From contig CAVWDZ010000002.1 of assembly GCA_963753905.1 (NCBI GenBank), forward strand, positions 724,762-788,761: a stretch of 64,000 bases of DNA, written 5' to 3'. Numbering within the stretch: position 1 is the first letter of the stretch; every line of letters starts with the position of its first letter. Positions 48,377-56,829 of this stretch are shown here, in pieces. This DNA comes from Bog-756 sp963753905. GTDB taxonomy: Bacteria; Actinomycetota; Acidimicrobiia; Acidimicrobiales; RAAP-2. The notes beneath the pieces were generated by a model that was not told where the DNA came from, searched no databases, and was given only the letters and a program-made list of their open reading frames with translations. Made by a program: the position numbers and the translations under genes.

Positions 48377-51085
48377 ATGGGCGCTGGATCGAGGGGACTG
48401 CGTGTCGCGTTAGCCGGGTCACTGCTGTTCGGTGGTGTGCTCACTGCCTCACTGTTGGTGGGGGAGCTTCCCGCTTCGGCGACGTCGGCGACGCTCTACG
48501 TGTCGACCACCGGGACCGGCAACTGCACGAGCCTGGCCAATGCCTGCGACGCCATTTCGGGAGCGATCAGCCAAGCGACCAGCGGGGCTTACACGGGCGA
48601 CGACGTCATCATCGAGGTGGCCGCCGGGACCTACTTCGAGAACGACAGCCTCAGCGTCTCGTCACTCTCCTCGCTCACCATCGCCGGAGCCGGCGCGTCG
48701 TCGACCGTTGTCAATGGCGGCAGCCTGGCCTCGGTGATCACCGTCAACTCCGGCACGGTGATCGTCTCGGGATTGACGGTCGAGAACGGGTATGTGCCGA
48801 ACTCCAGCGGGGGCGGGATCGACAATTTCGGCACCACCACGGTCACCAACAGCGTCATCACCGGCAACACCGCCACCGGTAACTTCGCTACCGGTGCCGG
48901 CCTCAACAACGACGGTTCGCTCTCCGTGTCCGACAGCACCGTGTCCGACAACAGCGGAGGAGCAGGTGCCGGGATCTACAACTTCTCCGGGCAGCTATCC
49001 GTGGCCGACTCCACGATCACCGGTAACACCACGTCCTTGAGCGGGGGCGGCCTGTCCAACGCCTCCCCAGGGGCGACCGCCACGATCACCGACAGCACCT
49101 TCTCGGGCAACGGCGCCTCCGAGGGCGGCGCCCTCTACGTGACCCGCGACACCGTCACGCTCTCCGCCAGCACGATCGTCGGCAACAGTGCGGGCAACGG
49201 GGGCGGCATCGCCAACTTCGCCACGCTCGACATGGCGGGGGACATCCTGGCCAACAATCGGACGGGCAGCTCCGACTGTGGGTCGTTCGGCTCGGCAGTG
49301 ACCGACCTCGGGTTCAACATCGCCGACGACGGGTCCTGTGGGTTCTCCGCGACCGGGAGTATCAGCAACTCGTCCTCCCTGGACGCCTCCCTCGCTCCCC
49401 TCGCAAACAATGGCGGACTGACCCAGACGATCCTCCCCACGCCTGCCAGCCCGGCAGCCGGGGCGATCCCGAATCCGACCACGGTCGATGCGATCCAGCT
49501 CTGCCCGACCACCGACCAGCGCGGGACCGCCAGTGCGCTGAACGCGGCCTGCAACATGGGTGCGGTGCAGGGCACGGGACTGATCACACCAACGACGCCC
49601 GTCATCTCCAATCTGCCCGGTTCGGGTGTCAACGGTGGTGGCTTCACGGCCAGCGTCTCGACGACCGGGGACGGCACCACGTCGGTGACCTCGTCGACTA
49701 ACGGGGTCTGCACCGCCTCCGGCCTCGCCGTCTCCTACGTCGGGCTGGGCACCTGCACCCTGACCGCACACGTGGCCGCAGGACCTAACTACGCAGCGGC
49801 CGACGGTTCTCCCCAGTCCCTCACCGTGAAGGACACCACGTCGACCAGCCTCTCCGTCAACCACGCGAGCGAGGTCTATGGCCACGAGGGGTTGGCCACC
49901 TTCACCGTCGGCGTCCAGACCGGCCAGGGAGAGACGGTCCCCTCGGGGGAGATGGTGACGGTCGCCGTCGGCTCGGCCCACTGCCTGGTCACCCTCGCCA
50001 CGGTGACCGGTGGTGGCCGCGGCCTCTGCCAGTTGGCCGATACTGCGGTGCCGGCGGGGAGCTATACGGCCAGCGCGAGCTACCCCGGGGATGCCACCCT
50101 GGCCGGCTCGGGACCGGCGACCAGCCCCTTCACGGTCACACCCGCACTCATCGTGGTGAGCAGCGTGACTCCGGACACCGGCTACACGACCGTGCAGACT
50201 CCAGTGACCATCTTCGGGTCCGACTTCACCGGAGCGACTGCGGTTGACGTGGACGGGGTCCCAGCCACGGGGGTCGTCGTCCATAGCGACACCACGATCA
50301 CCGCCACCCTCCCGACCGGCGCGGCCGGGGTCGCCGACGTCACGGTCACCGGTCCCTCGGGGACCTCCGCCACCACCCCCGCCGACCAGTTCACCTACAC
50401 CGTGCTGGCCACACCCACCCCTCCGGCCAGTTGCGACCCGTCCTGCTCGGTGGCGGTGTCCACCCCGCTCAACGGGACGACGGTCCAGGTGAGCGCCTCG
50501 TCGACCTCGCCCACGGCCAAACTCCAGCTGGTCACCAACACCGGCACCCTCAACTGCGGGACCGGCTACACCTACCGGGCCCCCGTCTCCACGCTCACCC
50601 CGAGCGGATTCCCGGCCGCGGCCACGGTGACGATCAAGCAGACCATCTCCGGGTTGCCCAGCACCACAGGGGTCAAGATCTGCTTCCAGGCCAAGGGGGC
50701 ACCGAAGCCCACCTTCCTCCCTGTCTGTCGCACCCCGAAGGTCGCCCCGTGCGTGCTCTCGGTGACCAAGTTGCCGTTCGACAAGGTCAGGGCCACCTTC
50801 CTGTCGCCCGCCAAGGACCCCAAGTGGCGGATCGGGGCCGCCGGGACGGTGGTGACCGCCATCTCCCCGCTGACCGGAGCCCGCGGCAGCTCGGTCACCA
50901 TCACCGGGATCGACCTCAACCAGGTCACCTCGGTCGAGATCGGCGGCGCGAAAGCTCTCCCCAAGGCCGGCTCCACCAGCACCAAGCTGGTTGTGACCGT
51001 CCCCCGGAACGCCGTCAGCGGCTACGTGAGCCTGACGGCCGACTCCGGCACGGTGACCAATACCGTCAAATTCAAGGTCACGTAA
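48377..51085 (+). CDS. secreted right-handed beta-helix protein with Ig-like and TIG domains
   Basis: A 902-residue protein starting at the ATG at 48377. A signal peptide (VALAGSLLFGGVLTASLLV, then PASA) precedes a parallel beta-helix (about 40-400) made of repeated short strands such as NSVITGNTATGNFATGAGLN and DSTVSDNSGG, ending in a choice-of-anchor-Q-like segment (QTILPTPASPA, TDQRG). Ig-like beta domains follow, then an IPT/TIG domain (VSSVTPDTGYTTVQTPVTIF), a Cys-rich region, and a second TIG-like domain (ISPLTGARGSSVTITGIDL). No sortase motif or C-terminal helix is visible. Probably binds or processes extracellular polysaccharide, or acts as an adhesin. Confidence 0.85.
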   Translation: MGAGSRGLRVALAGSLLFGGVLTASLLVGELPASATSATLYVSTTGTGNCTSLANACDAISGAISQATSGAYTGDDVIIEVAAGTYFENDSLSVSSLSSLTIAGAGASSTVVNGGSLASVITVNSGTVIVSGLTVENGYVPNSSGGGIDNFGTTTVTNSVITGNTATGNFATGAGLNNDGSLSVSDSTVSDNSGGAGAGIYNFSGQLSVADSTITGNTTSLSGGGLSNASPGATATITDSTFSGNGASEGGALYVTRDTVTLSASTIVGNSAGNGGGIANFATLDMAGDILANNRTGSSDCGSFGSAVTDLGFNIADDGSCGFSATGSISNSSSLDASLAPLANNGGLTQTILPTPASPAAGAIPNPTTVDAIQLCPTTDQRGTASALNAACNMGAVQGTGLITPTTPVISNLPGSGVNGGGFTASVSTTGDGTTSVTSSTNGVCTASGLAVSYVGLGTCTLTAHVAAGPNYAAADGSPQSLTVKDTTSTSLSVNHASEVYGHEGLATFTVGVQTGQGETVPSGEMVTVAVGSAHCLVTLATVTGGGRGLCQLADTAVPAGSYTASASYPGDATLAGSGPATSPFTVTPALIVVSSVTPDTGYTTVQTPVTIFGSDFTGATAVDVDGVPATGVVVHSDTTITATLPTGAAGVADVTVTGPSGTSATTPADQFTYTVLATPTPPASCDPSCSVAVSTPLNGTTVQVSASSTSPTAKLQLVTNTGTLNCGTGYTYRAPVSTLTPSGFPAAATVTIKQTISGLPSTTGVKICFQAKGAPKPTFLPVCRTPKVAPCVLSVTKLPFDKVRATFLSPAKDPKWRIGAAGTVVTAISPLTGARGSSVTITGIDLNQVTSVEIGGAKALPKAGSTSTKLVVTVPRNAVSGYVSLTADSGTVTNTVKFKVT

Positions 51086-51153
51086 CCCGCCGCGGCGTCA
51101 GGAGGGTGACCCGTGTCGCCGGGACGGTGGGACAACATGTGCCCAGCGGATGA

Positions 51154-51558
51154 GTGGGTAGTTGCTTGCCGACACGAATGGTGCCGGCTGCTCAGATGAC
51201 TGTCATAGCGTCTAGTCCTATCCGTGTTGGAAGCAGTAGCTGGAACGAAGGCGATGCGGAGCTAGGCGAACGCAGGGGCGTAGGTCGGTTGGAGACCCCC
51301 GAACGGCTCGCCTGGCTCGTCGATCAGCACATCCGGCCGCTCTACAACGGCGCGGTGTCGCTGCTCGAGCCTCTTGTGGCGGCCGGCAAGGTGCGCGATG
51401 TTCCTACCGCACACATCTACTACCTACTCACGGGGGCGGCCGCGACCATCTTCGTGCTGGCGCCCGAATGCCGGTTGCTGACCGGCGTTGATCCGGTAGA
51501 CCCGTCCGAGGTCGAGCGCCATGTTGACGCTGTGACCTCGATGCTGTTCGTGTCATGA
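51154..51558 (+). pseudogene. TetR-family regulator, C-terminal fragment without DNA-binding domain
   Basis: The final about 85 residues (TPERLAWLVDQHIRPLYNGA through AGKVRDVPTAHIYYLLTGAA to DPSEVERHVDAV) match the ligand-binding C-terminal half of TetR/AcrR regulators. The N-terminal helix-turn-helix is missing and the sequence in front of it (51154-51300) is not protein-like. No ribosome site. It is a truncated remnant, though a short protein could still be made. Confidence 0.65.
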
Positions 51559-51631
51559 GCGAAGCCGGGTCGATTCAGCATTGGGAACAGATCGAGTAGA
51601 GCGGACACACCGAGAATAGGAGGAGGGACCC

Positions 51632-52177
51632 TTGTTGTTGCCAATCGCGCCTGAACCGTTTGGCGCCCCGACCGAGCGTGACATGTTGCCCTCGGAGAGG
51701 CGTCTTTTTGTGCGCACGCATCGCACCTGCGTGCTCGGCTACCAGCGTCAACATGACGGACCAGCGATGTCGGTTGTGTACTACGTCCCGACGGATGAGG
51801 ACGAGCTGCTTGTCTCGACCATGGCCGGTCGGGCCAAGGCTCGCGCCGTGGTCCGAAATCCGAAGATCAGCCTCTGCGTTCTCGACGAGCGTTGGCCATT
51901 CGTGTACCTGCAGGTGTACGCCGATGCGGTGATCGACAGCGACCGGGAGCTTGCGGTGGACGTGCTGATGGCGGCGGCCAGCCGCATGTCGGGTGAGCCG
52001 GTCAGCGAGGACACACGTCCATTCTTCGAGTCGATGGCCGACCAGGAGCAACGCGTCGCGATGCGCTGCCGTCCCTATGAGACCTTCGCCTCGGGCCGAC
52101 CAGTCAAGCCGGGGGACGAGTCCGTCGTCCGAGGTGTCTCCGGTGCCGTGCCCTGGGACTTGCCCGACCCGAGCTGA
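51632..52177 (+). CDS. pyridoxamine 5'-phosphate oxidase-fold (PPOX) protein
   Basis: A 181-residue protein starting at a TTG at 51632 behind a strong AGGAGGAGGG. The split-barrel fold is seen in RRLFVRTHRTCVLGYQRQHD, then MSVVYYVPTDEDELLVSTMA, GRAKARAVVRNPKISLCVLD and FVYLQVYADAVI. The TMAGRAKARAVVRNP segment is typical of PPOX-class, possibly F420-dependent, actinobacterial oxidoreductases. The substrate is unknown. It follows the TetR fragment and converges with the LPG-synthase-like gene. Confidence 0.83.
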   Translation: MLLPIAPEPFGAPTERDMLPSERRLFVRTHRTCVLGYQRQHDGPAMSVVYYVPTDEDELLVSTMAGRAKARAVVRNPKISLCVLDERWPFVYLQVYADAVIDSDRELAVDVLMAAASRMSGEPVSEDTRPFFESMADQEQRVAMRCRPYETFASGRPVKPGDESVVRGVSGAVPWDLPDPS

Positions 52178-52200
52178 TCGGAGGCAGTCGGCGGCCAGCC

Positions 52201-53214
52201 CTAGGTGGTTCGGTAGCGCCGGCGGAACAGTCCGTAGGCGAGGGCGCCGGCGATCGTCGGGAGCCAGTACTGCGCCAACCGGTAAGCCAACGTGGCCACC
52301 ACCGCGCTGCGCCCGTCGACGCCGGCGAGCACGAGGAGACCGCTCAGGCTGGCCTCGACGATCCCCAGGCCACCGGGAGTTAGCGGGAACAAGGCGATGA
52401 TCCCGGCCGCGGAGTAGGCGAGAAGGACGAGCCAGATGCGGGGATGGCTGCCGGTCGCGCGCAGGGCCGCCAGAAGGCAGAGATAATCAAGGCCGAGACG
52501 CCCCACAACGAGCAGGAAGATCTGCCTCCATTCCCTTCCCAGCGCAGCCCGGATCTGGTTGCGTTGGTCCAAAAGCCGATCCTCAAGTCTGGCCAATGGG
52601 GGATGCGGACGGCGGACCTTGTTCCAGATCCATTGGGCGGCCCTCCCCAACGCCCGCAGCGGTCGGTCCGTTTCGAGGAGCACGGCGCCTAGTCCCATGT
52701 ACACCACAAACGCGGCCACCCCGATGAGGGCGGCGCTGACCAACGTGTGGTTGAGCCCGGAGTCGCCCAAGACGGTGGGGAGCGTGAGGATCGGGAGCAT
52801 GAGCAGACCGCCCACCCCGAGGAGTGAGGACGCTGCGAGCCCTCCGGCCGCGGCATCGGAGTTCACCCCGGCAGTTGCCAGCATCCGGTACTGGACCGCC
52901 GCCCCCGCAGCGGCGCCGCCCGGAAGCGTGTTGGTGACGGTGTTGCCCGCGAGTCCCGCAGTGACCACGGCGAACCATCCACGGGTTCGCAGGACGATGC
53001 GTTGGATCGCGAAGTTGCAAACGAAGCTCCCGCATTCGAACAACAGGGCGACGAAGACCCACACGCCGCTCAACGTGGCCAATCTCGGCCATGCTCCGAA
53101 CACCGCCGAGAGGCTCGGAAGCACGACGTAGAGGGCCAGTCCCGTGACGACGAGCGCGGCCAAGCGCCCGACGACCCTCCTGCGGTTTGGCTCGGTCATC
53201 CGTCGGTCAGCCAT
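52201..53214 (-). CDS. lysylphosphatidylglycerol-synthase-type (UPF0104) membrane protein
   Basis: About 337 residues from the ATG at 53214, whose first bases overlap the stop of the upstream small gene (ATGGCTGA); a GTG at 53262 is also in frame. It has about eight hydrophobic segments, a NTVTNTLPGGAAAGAAVQYR motif near residue 90, and FPLTPGGLGIVEASLSGLLV near 290. Both are signatures of the flippase-like transmembrane half of MprF/LPG synthases. No aminoacyl-transferase domain is present. Stand-alone members of this family are thought to move or bind lipids; exact role unknown. Confidence 0.85.
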   Translation of the reverse strand: MADRRMTEPNRRRVVGRLAALVVTGLALYVVLPSLSAVFGAWPRLATLSGVWVFVALLFECGSFVCNFAIQRIVLRTRGWFAVVTAGLAGNTVTNTLPGGAAAGAAVQYRMLATAGVNSDAAAGGLAASSLLGVGGLLMLPILTLPTVLGDSGLNHTLVSAALIGVAAFVVYMGLGAVLLETDRPLRALGRAAQWIWNKVRRPHPPLARLEDRLLDQRNQIRAALGREWRQIFLLVVGRLGLDYLCLLAALRATGSHPRIWLVLLAYSAAGIIALFPLTPGGLGIVEASLSGLLVLAGVDGRSAVVATLAYRLAQYWLPTIAGALAYGLFRRRYRTT

Positions 53215-53524
53215 ACCGGAGCCGGACGAGGCGGGCGTTCCGGGCATCGGGGCCGACGTCACCGTTCACAGATACTCCCGCGTATGCATCCACATCGGTG
53301 TCGGTTGGCCGGCCCCGGGCCTGCCCCACGTCGCGCAGGCCCCCCAGCTCACCTTCGTCTAGAACGGGGAACCGCACGTCAACCCGTGGGGTGCCTGCAC
53401 AGTTCTGTTCATCTGTGCCCCGGCCCTCGGTGCCGGTGGTCATCTGCGCCGAGTCGTCTTCCCGTCCCGCGCGGTGACCGGTCATTCCAACATCTTCCCT
53501 TAGCGGCCGACCGGAGGACATCAC
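53207..53524 (-). CDS. hypothetical protein, overlaps start of LPG-synthase-like gene
   Basis: Up to 105 residues, acidic and Gly/Arg-rich, ending with RNARLVRLRYG. Later in-frame starts exist, for example an ATG reading MTGHRAGREDDSAQ. The stop overlaps the next ATG by eight bases (ATGGCTGA), which suggests coupled translation. No family recognised and codon-position bias is weak, so this is tentative. Confidence 0.3.
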   Translation of the reverse strand: MMSSGRPLREDVGMTGHRAGREDDSAQMTTGTEGRGTDEQNCAGTPRVDVRFPVLDEGELGGLRDVGQARGRPTDTDVDAYAGVSVNGDVGPDARNARLVRLRYG

Positions 53525-53840
53525 GCGTGAGCCTATGTGTCACGCTTTTCGTCCTCTGTTCTCGGCCTACTCCCGAGAGGTAAGAGGGGGATCGGTCGCC
53601 CCACGGTCTCGCCTTCCTCGGCTGTCGAGACGAACGTCGGAGATCGGGCGATTCCGGCTCTCCCTTCGTGCGGACGCCTGCAGTTGCGGCCGATTTCGTG
53701 CAACGAGAACGCGGCCGTCGCGAAGGTGCCTCAGATCCCAGAGTCCTGAGAGAAAAGGGCTTTGAGATGAGAGCCCGAGGACGTCGCCCCCTCCACCACG
53801 CTGCTGACCGCTGGAACCGCTTCGCCTCCTATCAGGGGGG
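53525..53840. other. no recognisable gene
   Basis: Open frames in this stretch are short, rich in Arg and Ser, and lack ribosome sites. The lipid-kinase stop at 53841 marks its right edge. I see no repeat or RNA signature. Confidence 0.5.
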
Positions 53841-54758
53841 TCATCGCCCTCGCCGAGCCCGAGCATTCGGCGACGAAGAAGCCGTCCGCGTGAACGTGGG
53901 TCCGGGGTGGCGGCGCCCGGCTGGAGTCCGAATGCGCAGCGCTGCCGGGAGCGATTCGAACTTGAGCGGTGGCTCGAGCCTGATGGCCTCGCCGTCCAGC
54001 CCGACATCGATCGTGGCCCCGGAGTCGATCTCGTAGCGACGGGTGATCCACTCCCGCAAACGGCGCAATGGCGGTCCGTCGGGCACCACCACTACGCCGA
54101 GCGTCCCTCCGTCCATCGTCCCCCGGGTGCCCTGAATCCCGATCGGGTCGAGCTGGTAGCGGTTGTTGGACACAAGGACGAGCTGAGCCGTCTCGTATTC
54201 CGCTCCGTCAGGGTCGCTGAAGCGCAGGTCGAAAGGCGCCGCCTCGGGGCCAAGCAGGTCGGGCAGCATTTCGATGACCGTGCGCAGCTTGGCGTCGCGG
54301 TACTCGGGCGATTGAACGACCTTTCCGTAGACGCCGATCGACGCGTTGTTCACGAAGACCCGACCGTTCACTTGAGCCAAGTCGATGCGACGCTCGGAGC
54401 CGTGGTCGAACGCTTCGAGGGCACCGATCACATCTTCCCGGTCCACGCCGATGTCCAGCGCGAAGTGATTGCGCGTACCGGCCGGTATGCAGACGTACGG
54501 GATGTCGTGCCTGGACGCGACGGCGGCCACGATGGCTTGGGAACCATCGCCGCCGGCCATGCCGATGGTGTCGGCGCCCGACGACACGGCGGCGGCGGCC
54601 AGTGACGCCAGGTCGTCGCCCTCCTTCATCACGACCGGCTCGATCCCCCGGGCGCGGCACCGCCCGGCGAGGTCGTAGCGCTGCGCCTTGCCGCCGCCGG
54701 ACCTCGGGTTGACGAAGAGGACCGGGTGCACCGGCCTCGTGTCCGCTGGATCCGTCAT
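53841..54758 (-). CDS. diacylglycerol/sphingosine kinase family lipid kinase
   Basis: A 305-residue protein from the ATG at 54758, with GGAGAGCTGAG upstream. It has the DAGK catalytic signatures VLFVNPRSGGGKAQR (residues about 13-27) and AGGDGSQAIVAAV (about 68-80), then IPAGTRNHFALDIGVDRED, where most members have GTGNDFA. A C-terminal beta-sandwich (RRIDLAQVNGRVFVNNASIG, VGLDGEA) completes the YegS/DgkB fold. It would phosphorylate a lipid alcohol at the membrane with ATP. It is divergent from the HdeD-like gene and shares its operator-bearing region. Confidence 0.87.
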   Translation of the reverse strand: MTDPADTRPVHPVLFVNPRSGGGKAQRYDLAGRCRARGIEPVVMKEGDDLASLAAAAVSSGADTIGMAGGDGSQAIVAAVASRHDIPYVCIPAGTRNHFALDIGVDREDVIGALEAFDHGSERRIDLAQVNGRVFVNNASIGVYGKVVQSPEYRDAKLRTVIEMLPDLLGPEAAPFDLRFSDPDGAEYETAQLVLVSNNRYQLDPIGIQGTRGTMDGGTLGVVVVPDGPPLRRLREWITRRYEIDSGATIDVGLDGEAIRLEPPLKFESLPAALRIRTPAGRRHPGPTFTRTASSSPNARARRGR

Positions 54759-54791
54759 CTCAGCTCTCCATCCTGGGGCGTTCGTGGGCCC

Positions 54792-54820
54792 TTGACAATC
54801 ATTCATCGGTTCTGTAATCT
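54792..54820 (+). promoter_or_regulatory. promoter of the HdeD-like gene
   Basis: TTGACA at 54792-54797 is a consensus -35; TAATCT at 54815-54820 is a -10 at 17 bp spacing. An operator half overlaps the -10. Confidence 0.5.
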
Positions 54821-54835
54821 TTCATCAGTTCTGTG
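54805..54835. promoter_or_regulatory. paired 12-bp operator, site 1
   Basis: ATCGGTTCTGTA at 54805-54816 and ATCAGTTCTGTG at 54824-54835, start to start 19 bp. They span the -10 region of the HdeD-like gene and lie 47-77 bp upstream of the divergent lipid-kinase start. The same arrangement recurs at 55463-55493. Confidence 0.6.
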
Positions 54836-54890
54836 GTGGCATGTCAAGAACCGGTCGCCACAGCGATTACAACCACCGAAAGGAGCTGTC

Positions 54891-55475
54891 ATGTTCAAGT
54901 CATTGAGTACATCCTTCATCGTGCGGGGCATTCTGGCTGTCGCCGTCGGTATCGTGGCACTGGCGTGGCCCGGGGTCACCGTCTTGGCGCTGGTCATTCT
55001 GTTCGCCATCTACGCGTTCATCGCCGCCGGCATGGAGGCGCTGAGAGCCTTCAGCAGCGAAAGGGCTGGTCCCGTGATGGGTCATCTGCTGCTTGGTCTG
55101 GTCGACGTCGGCGCCGGGGTGGTCGCCCTGGCGTGGCCCGGGCCGACCGCGCTGGTGTTGGTGTTGCTCGTGGGTGTCTGGGCGACGATCGGCGGGCTGG
55201 TCGAGATCTTCGCAGGGTTCGAGTCCGGTGAACCAGCTGGGACTCGTGCCCTCTTCTTCGTGGGCGGGCTGATCTCCATCGCCTTCGGCATCGTCCTCTT
55301 CGCCCGTCCCGACATGGGCGCAGTGGCCCTTGCCTTGCTGTTCGGCCTGTTCAACCTGGTCTATGGGATTTGGGCGGTCGGGCAGGGCATCGACTTGCGC
55401 CGGGCTCACCGCGCAGTGGACTCGCTGGTCGACGAGCAGCCTCGGCAGCACGACCGGCTAGTATCAGTTATGTAG
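54891..55475 (+). CDS. HdeD-like (DUF308) membrane protein
   Basis: A 194-residue protein starting at the ATG at 54891 after GAAAGGAG. Six hydrophobic segments in three pairs carry the family pattern GIVALAWPGVTVLALVILFA, repeated as GVVALAWPGPTALVLVLLVG, then GIVLFARPDMGAVALALLFG. This internal repeat is the DUF308 signature. E. coli HdeD is linked to acid resistance; actinobacterial members are little studied. A short charged tail ends it. It probably answers to the downstream TetR gene, with which it shares operator sequences. Confidence 0.87.
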   Translation: MFKSLSTSFIVRGILAVAVGIVALAWPGVTVLALVILFAIYAFIAAGMEALRAFSSERAGPVMGHLLLGLVDVGAGVVALAWPGPTALVLVLLVGVWATIGGLVEIFAGFESGEPAGTRALFFVGGLISIAFGIVLFARPDMGAVALALLFGLFNLVYGIWAVGQGIDLRRAHRAVDSLVDEQPRQHDRLVSVM

Positions 55476-55493
55476 TATTCAATCAGTACTGAT
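55463..55493. promoter_or_regulatory. paired 12-bp operator, site 2
   Basis: ATCAGTTATGTA at 55463-55474 (overlapping the stop region of the HdeD-like gene) and the perfect palindrome ATCAGTACTGAT at 55482-55493, again 19 bp start to start. Across the whole pair about 22 of 30 bases match site 1. It lies about 90 bp upstream of the TetR gene. Confidence 0.6.
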
Positions 55494-55506
55494 CTAAACT
55501 CCCACT

Positions 55507-55547
55507 CCGGAGGATCCGCTCGAGCTTCGGCCGAGCGGATCCTCCGG
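55507..55547. terminator. strong hairpin between HdeD-like and TetR genes
   Basis: CCGGAGGATCCGCTCG and its exact complement form a 16-bp stem, and the loop itself contains GC-TTCG-GC, a stable tetraloop with one bulged A. No T-run, so it may act as a terminator or as an mRNA-stabilising element in the TetR leader. Confidence 0.7.
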
Positions 55548-55585
55548 GTGAAACCCGTATACGACGTCGAAAGAAGGAGGCTGAT

Positions 55586-56239
55586 GTGAGCTCGGTATCC
55601 GCGAGCACCGCCGGGGGCCCGACCCGGCTCGACCGGCGCAAGGCCCGGACCCGGCAGGCACTGATCGACGCAGCGGTCCGATTGATCGCCGAAGGGCGCG
55701 GGGAACGGGCCAGCATCCAGGAGATCACCGAGGCCGCCGATATCGGGTTCGGATCGTTCTACAACCACTTCGAGAGCAAGGACCTGCTGTTCGAGACCGC
55801 GTCGAGCGAGGTCCTCGAGCGCTGGGGCCGCATGATCGACCGGGCATCCGCCGGCATCACCGACCCAGCGGAGGTGTTCTCGATATCGCTGCGGCTGTCC
55901 GCCCGCCTCGGCTGGACCCATCCCGAAGTGGCCCGGTTCATCACCGGCGCCGGCCTCGATCTCCTCGACGCACCGGGCGGGCTGGCCCCGCGCGCCATGC
56001 GAGACATCCAGGCCGGGCAAGCCGCGGGTCAGTTCAGCGTGGCTGACGCGGAGGTCGGTCTGAGCGCCGTGGCCGGCGGCCTCATTGGGTTGCTCCGCTT
56101 GCACCAGCGTCATCCCGAACGGGTCGAGGAGAGCTCGGTCGACGAGCTCGCCGAGGCCTGCCTCCGCCTGCTCGGCCTCCCGAGTGCCAAAGCCAGACGC
56201 CTGGCCCGGCTGCCGCTGCCCGCCACGGAGCCTTGGTGA
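55586..56239 (+). CDS. TetR/AcrR family transcriptional regulator
   Basis: A 217-residue protein from a GTG at 55586 with AAGGAGG five bases before it. The N-terminal DNA-binding region RRKARTRQALIDAAVRLIAE, then ASIQEITEAADIGFGSFYNH and FESKDLLFETA, is a canonical TetR domain. The C-terminal ligand domain is all-helical (LGWTHPEVARFITGAGLDLL). The adjacent palindrome ATCAGTACTGAT and matching sites before the HdeD-like gene make this regulator their likely binder, so it may control itself, the HdeD-like gene and perhaps the lipid kinase. Confidence 0.9.
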   Translation: MSSVSASTAGGPTRLDRRKARTRQALIDAAVRLIAEGRGERASIQEITEAADIGFGSFYNHFESKDLLFETASSEVLERWGRMIDRASAGITDPAEVFSISLRLSARLGWTHPEVARFITGAGLDLLDAPGGLAPRAMRDIQAGQAAGQFSVADAEVGLSAVAGGLIGLLRLHQRHPERVEESSVDELAEACLRLLGLPSAKARRLARLPLPATEPW

Positions 56240-56249
56240 TGTACGCCGC

Positions 56250-56519
56250 ATGAGCCCTCCCAACGGCCAGCCGCTGACTCGAGCGGGGATGCTCGAAGCC
56301 GGGCGGGCGTTGCGCGCTCGGGTTCCCCGCAGCGCTCACGGCCAATGGACGGCCCCCCGCGACCGTGCCGATCCGCTCGAGATCCTGTCCCGGTCAAACG
56401 CCAACCGGCTGCCCGAACTGGTTCCCGTCCGCAACGGCCGGATGATGGGGCCGCCGTTCGCCTTCTACCGGGGCTCGCCGGCGGTCATGGGGGCCGATCT
56501 GAGCCGGACACCGTCACGG
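56250..56519 (+). pseudogene. DUF2252 family protein, N-terminal fragment
   Basis: From the ATG at 56250 (MSPPNGQPLTRAGM) the sequence reads RARVPRSAHGQWTAP, RADPLEILSRSNANRLPELV, PVRNGRMMGPPFAFYRGSPA and VMGADLSRTP, the conserved start of DUF2252 proteins, which are normally over 400 residues. After about residue 88 similarity ends; a shift of one frame gives a few more plausible residues (TVTGIQLQ) and then nothing. The rest of the gene is gone. Confidence 0.7.
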
Positions 56520-56829
56520 GCATTCAGTTGCAGATCCCGCTGCCTACTCGCTGCACAGCACTTCTCAGGCGTGATTCGAATGACGGTACGCTCCTGTTCA
56601 TCGAGCGTCGGGACGAGCGAGGTGGGGTTCGCTCGGCGGGTGTTCGCAACCTGGGCGAACGCGTCGGTGCTGAGCTGCAGCTCGCAGCGAGCCGGTGTCG
56701 ATGATCTCGGCTGTCCTGTAGATCACAGCGATCGTGGCGCATTGCCAAGGGTGCAGGACGTCTCATCAAAGGATGTGTTCTTGACCAGCTCAGCTTTGAT
56801 GGCGACGCCGGCTGAAAGGGGGTCCCGTT
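56520..56829. other. no intact gene; possible decayed sequence
   Basis: Lies between the DUF2252 fragment and the PAS-LuxR gene. One frame gives LLRRDSNDGTLLFIERRDER and further plausible residues for about 100 bp but has no start and no recognisable family. Confidence 0.4.
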
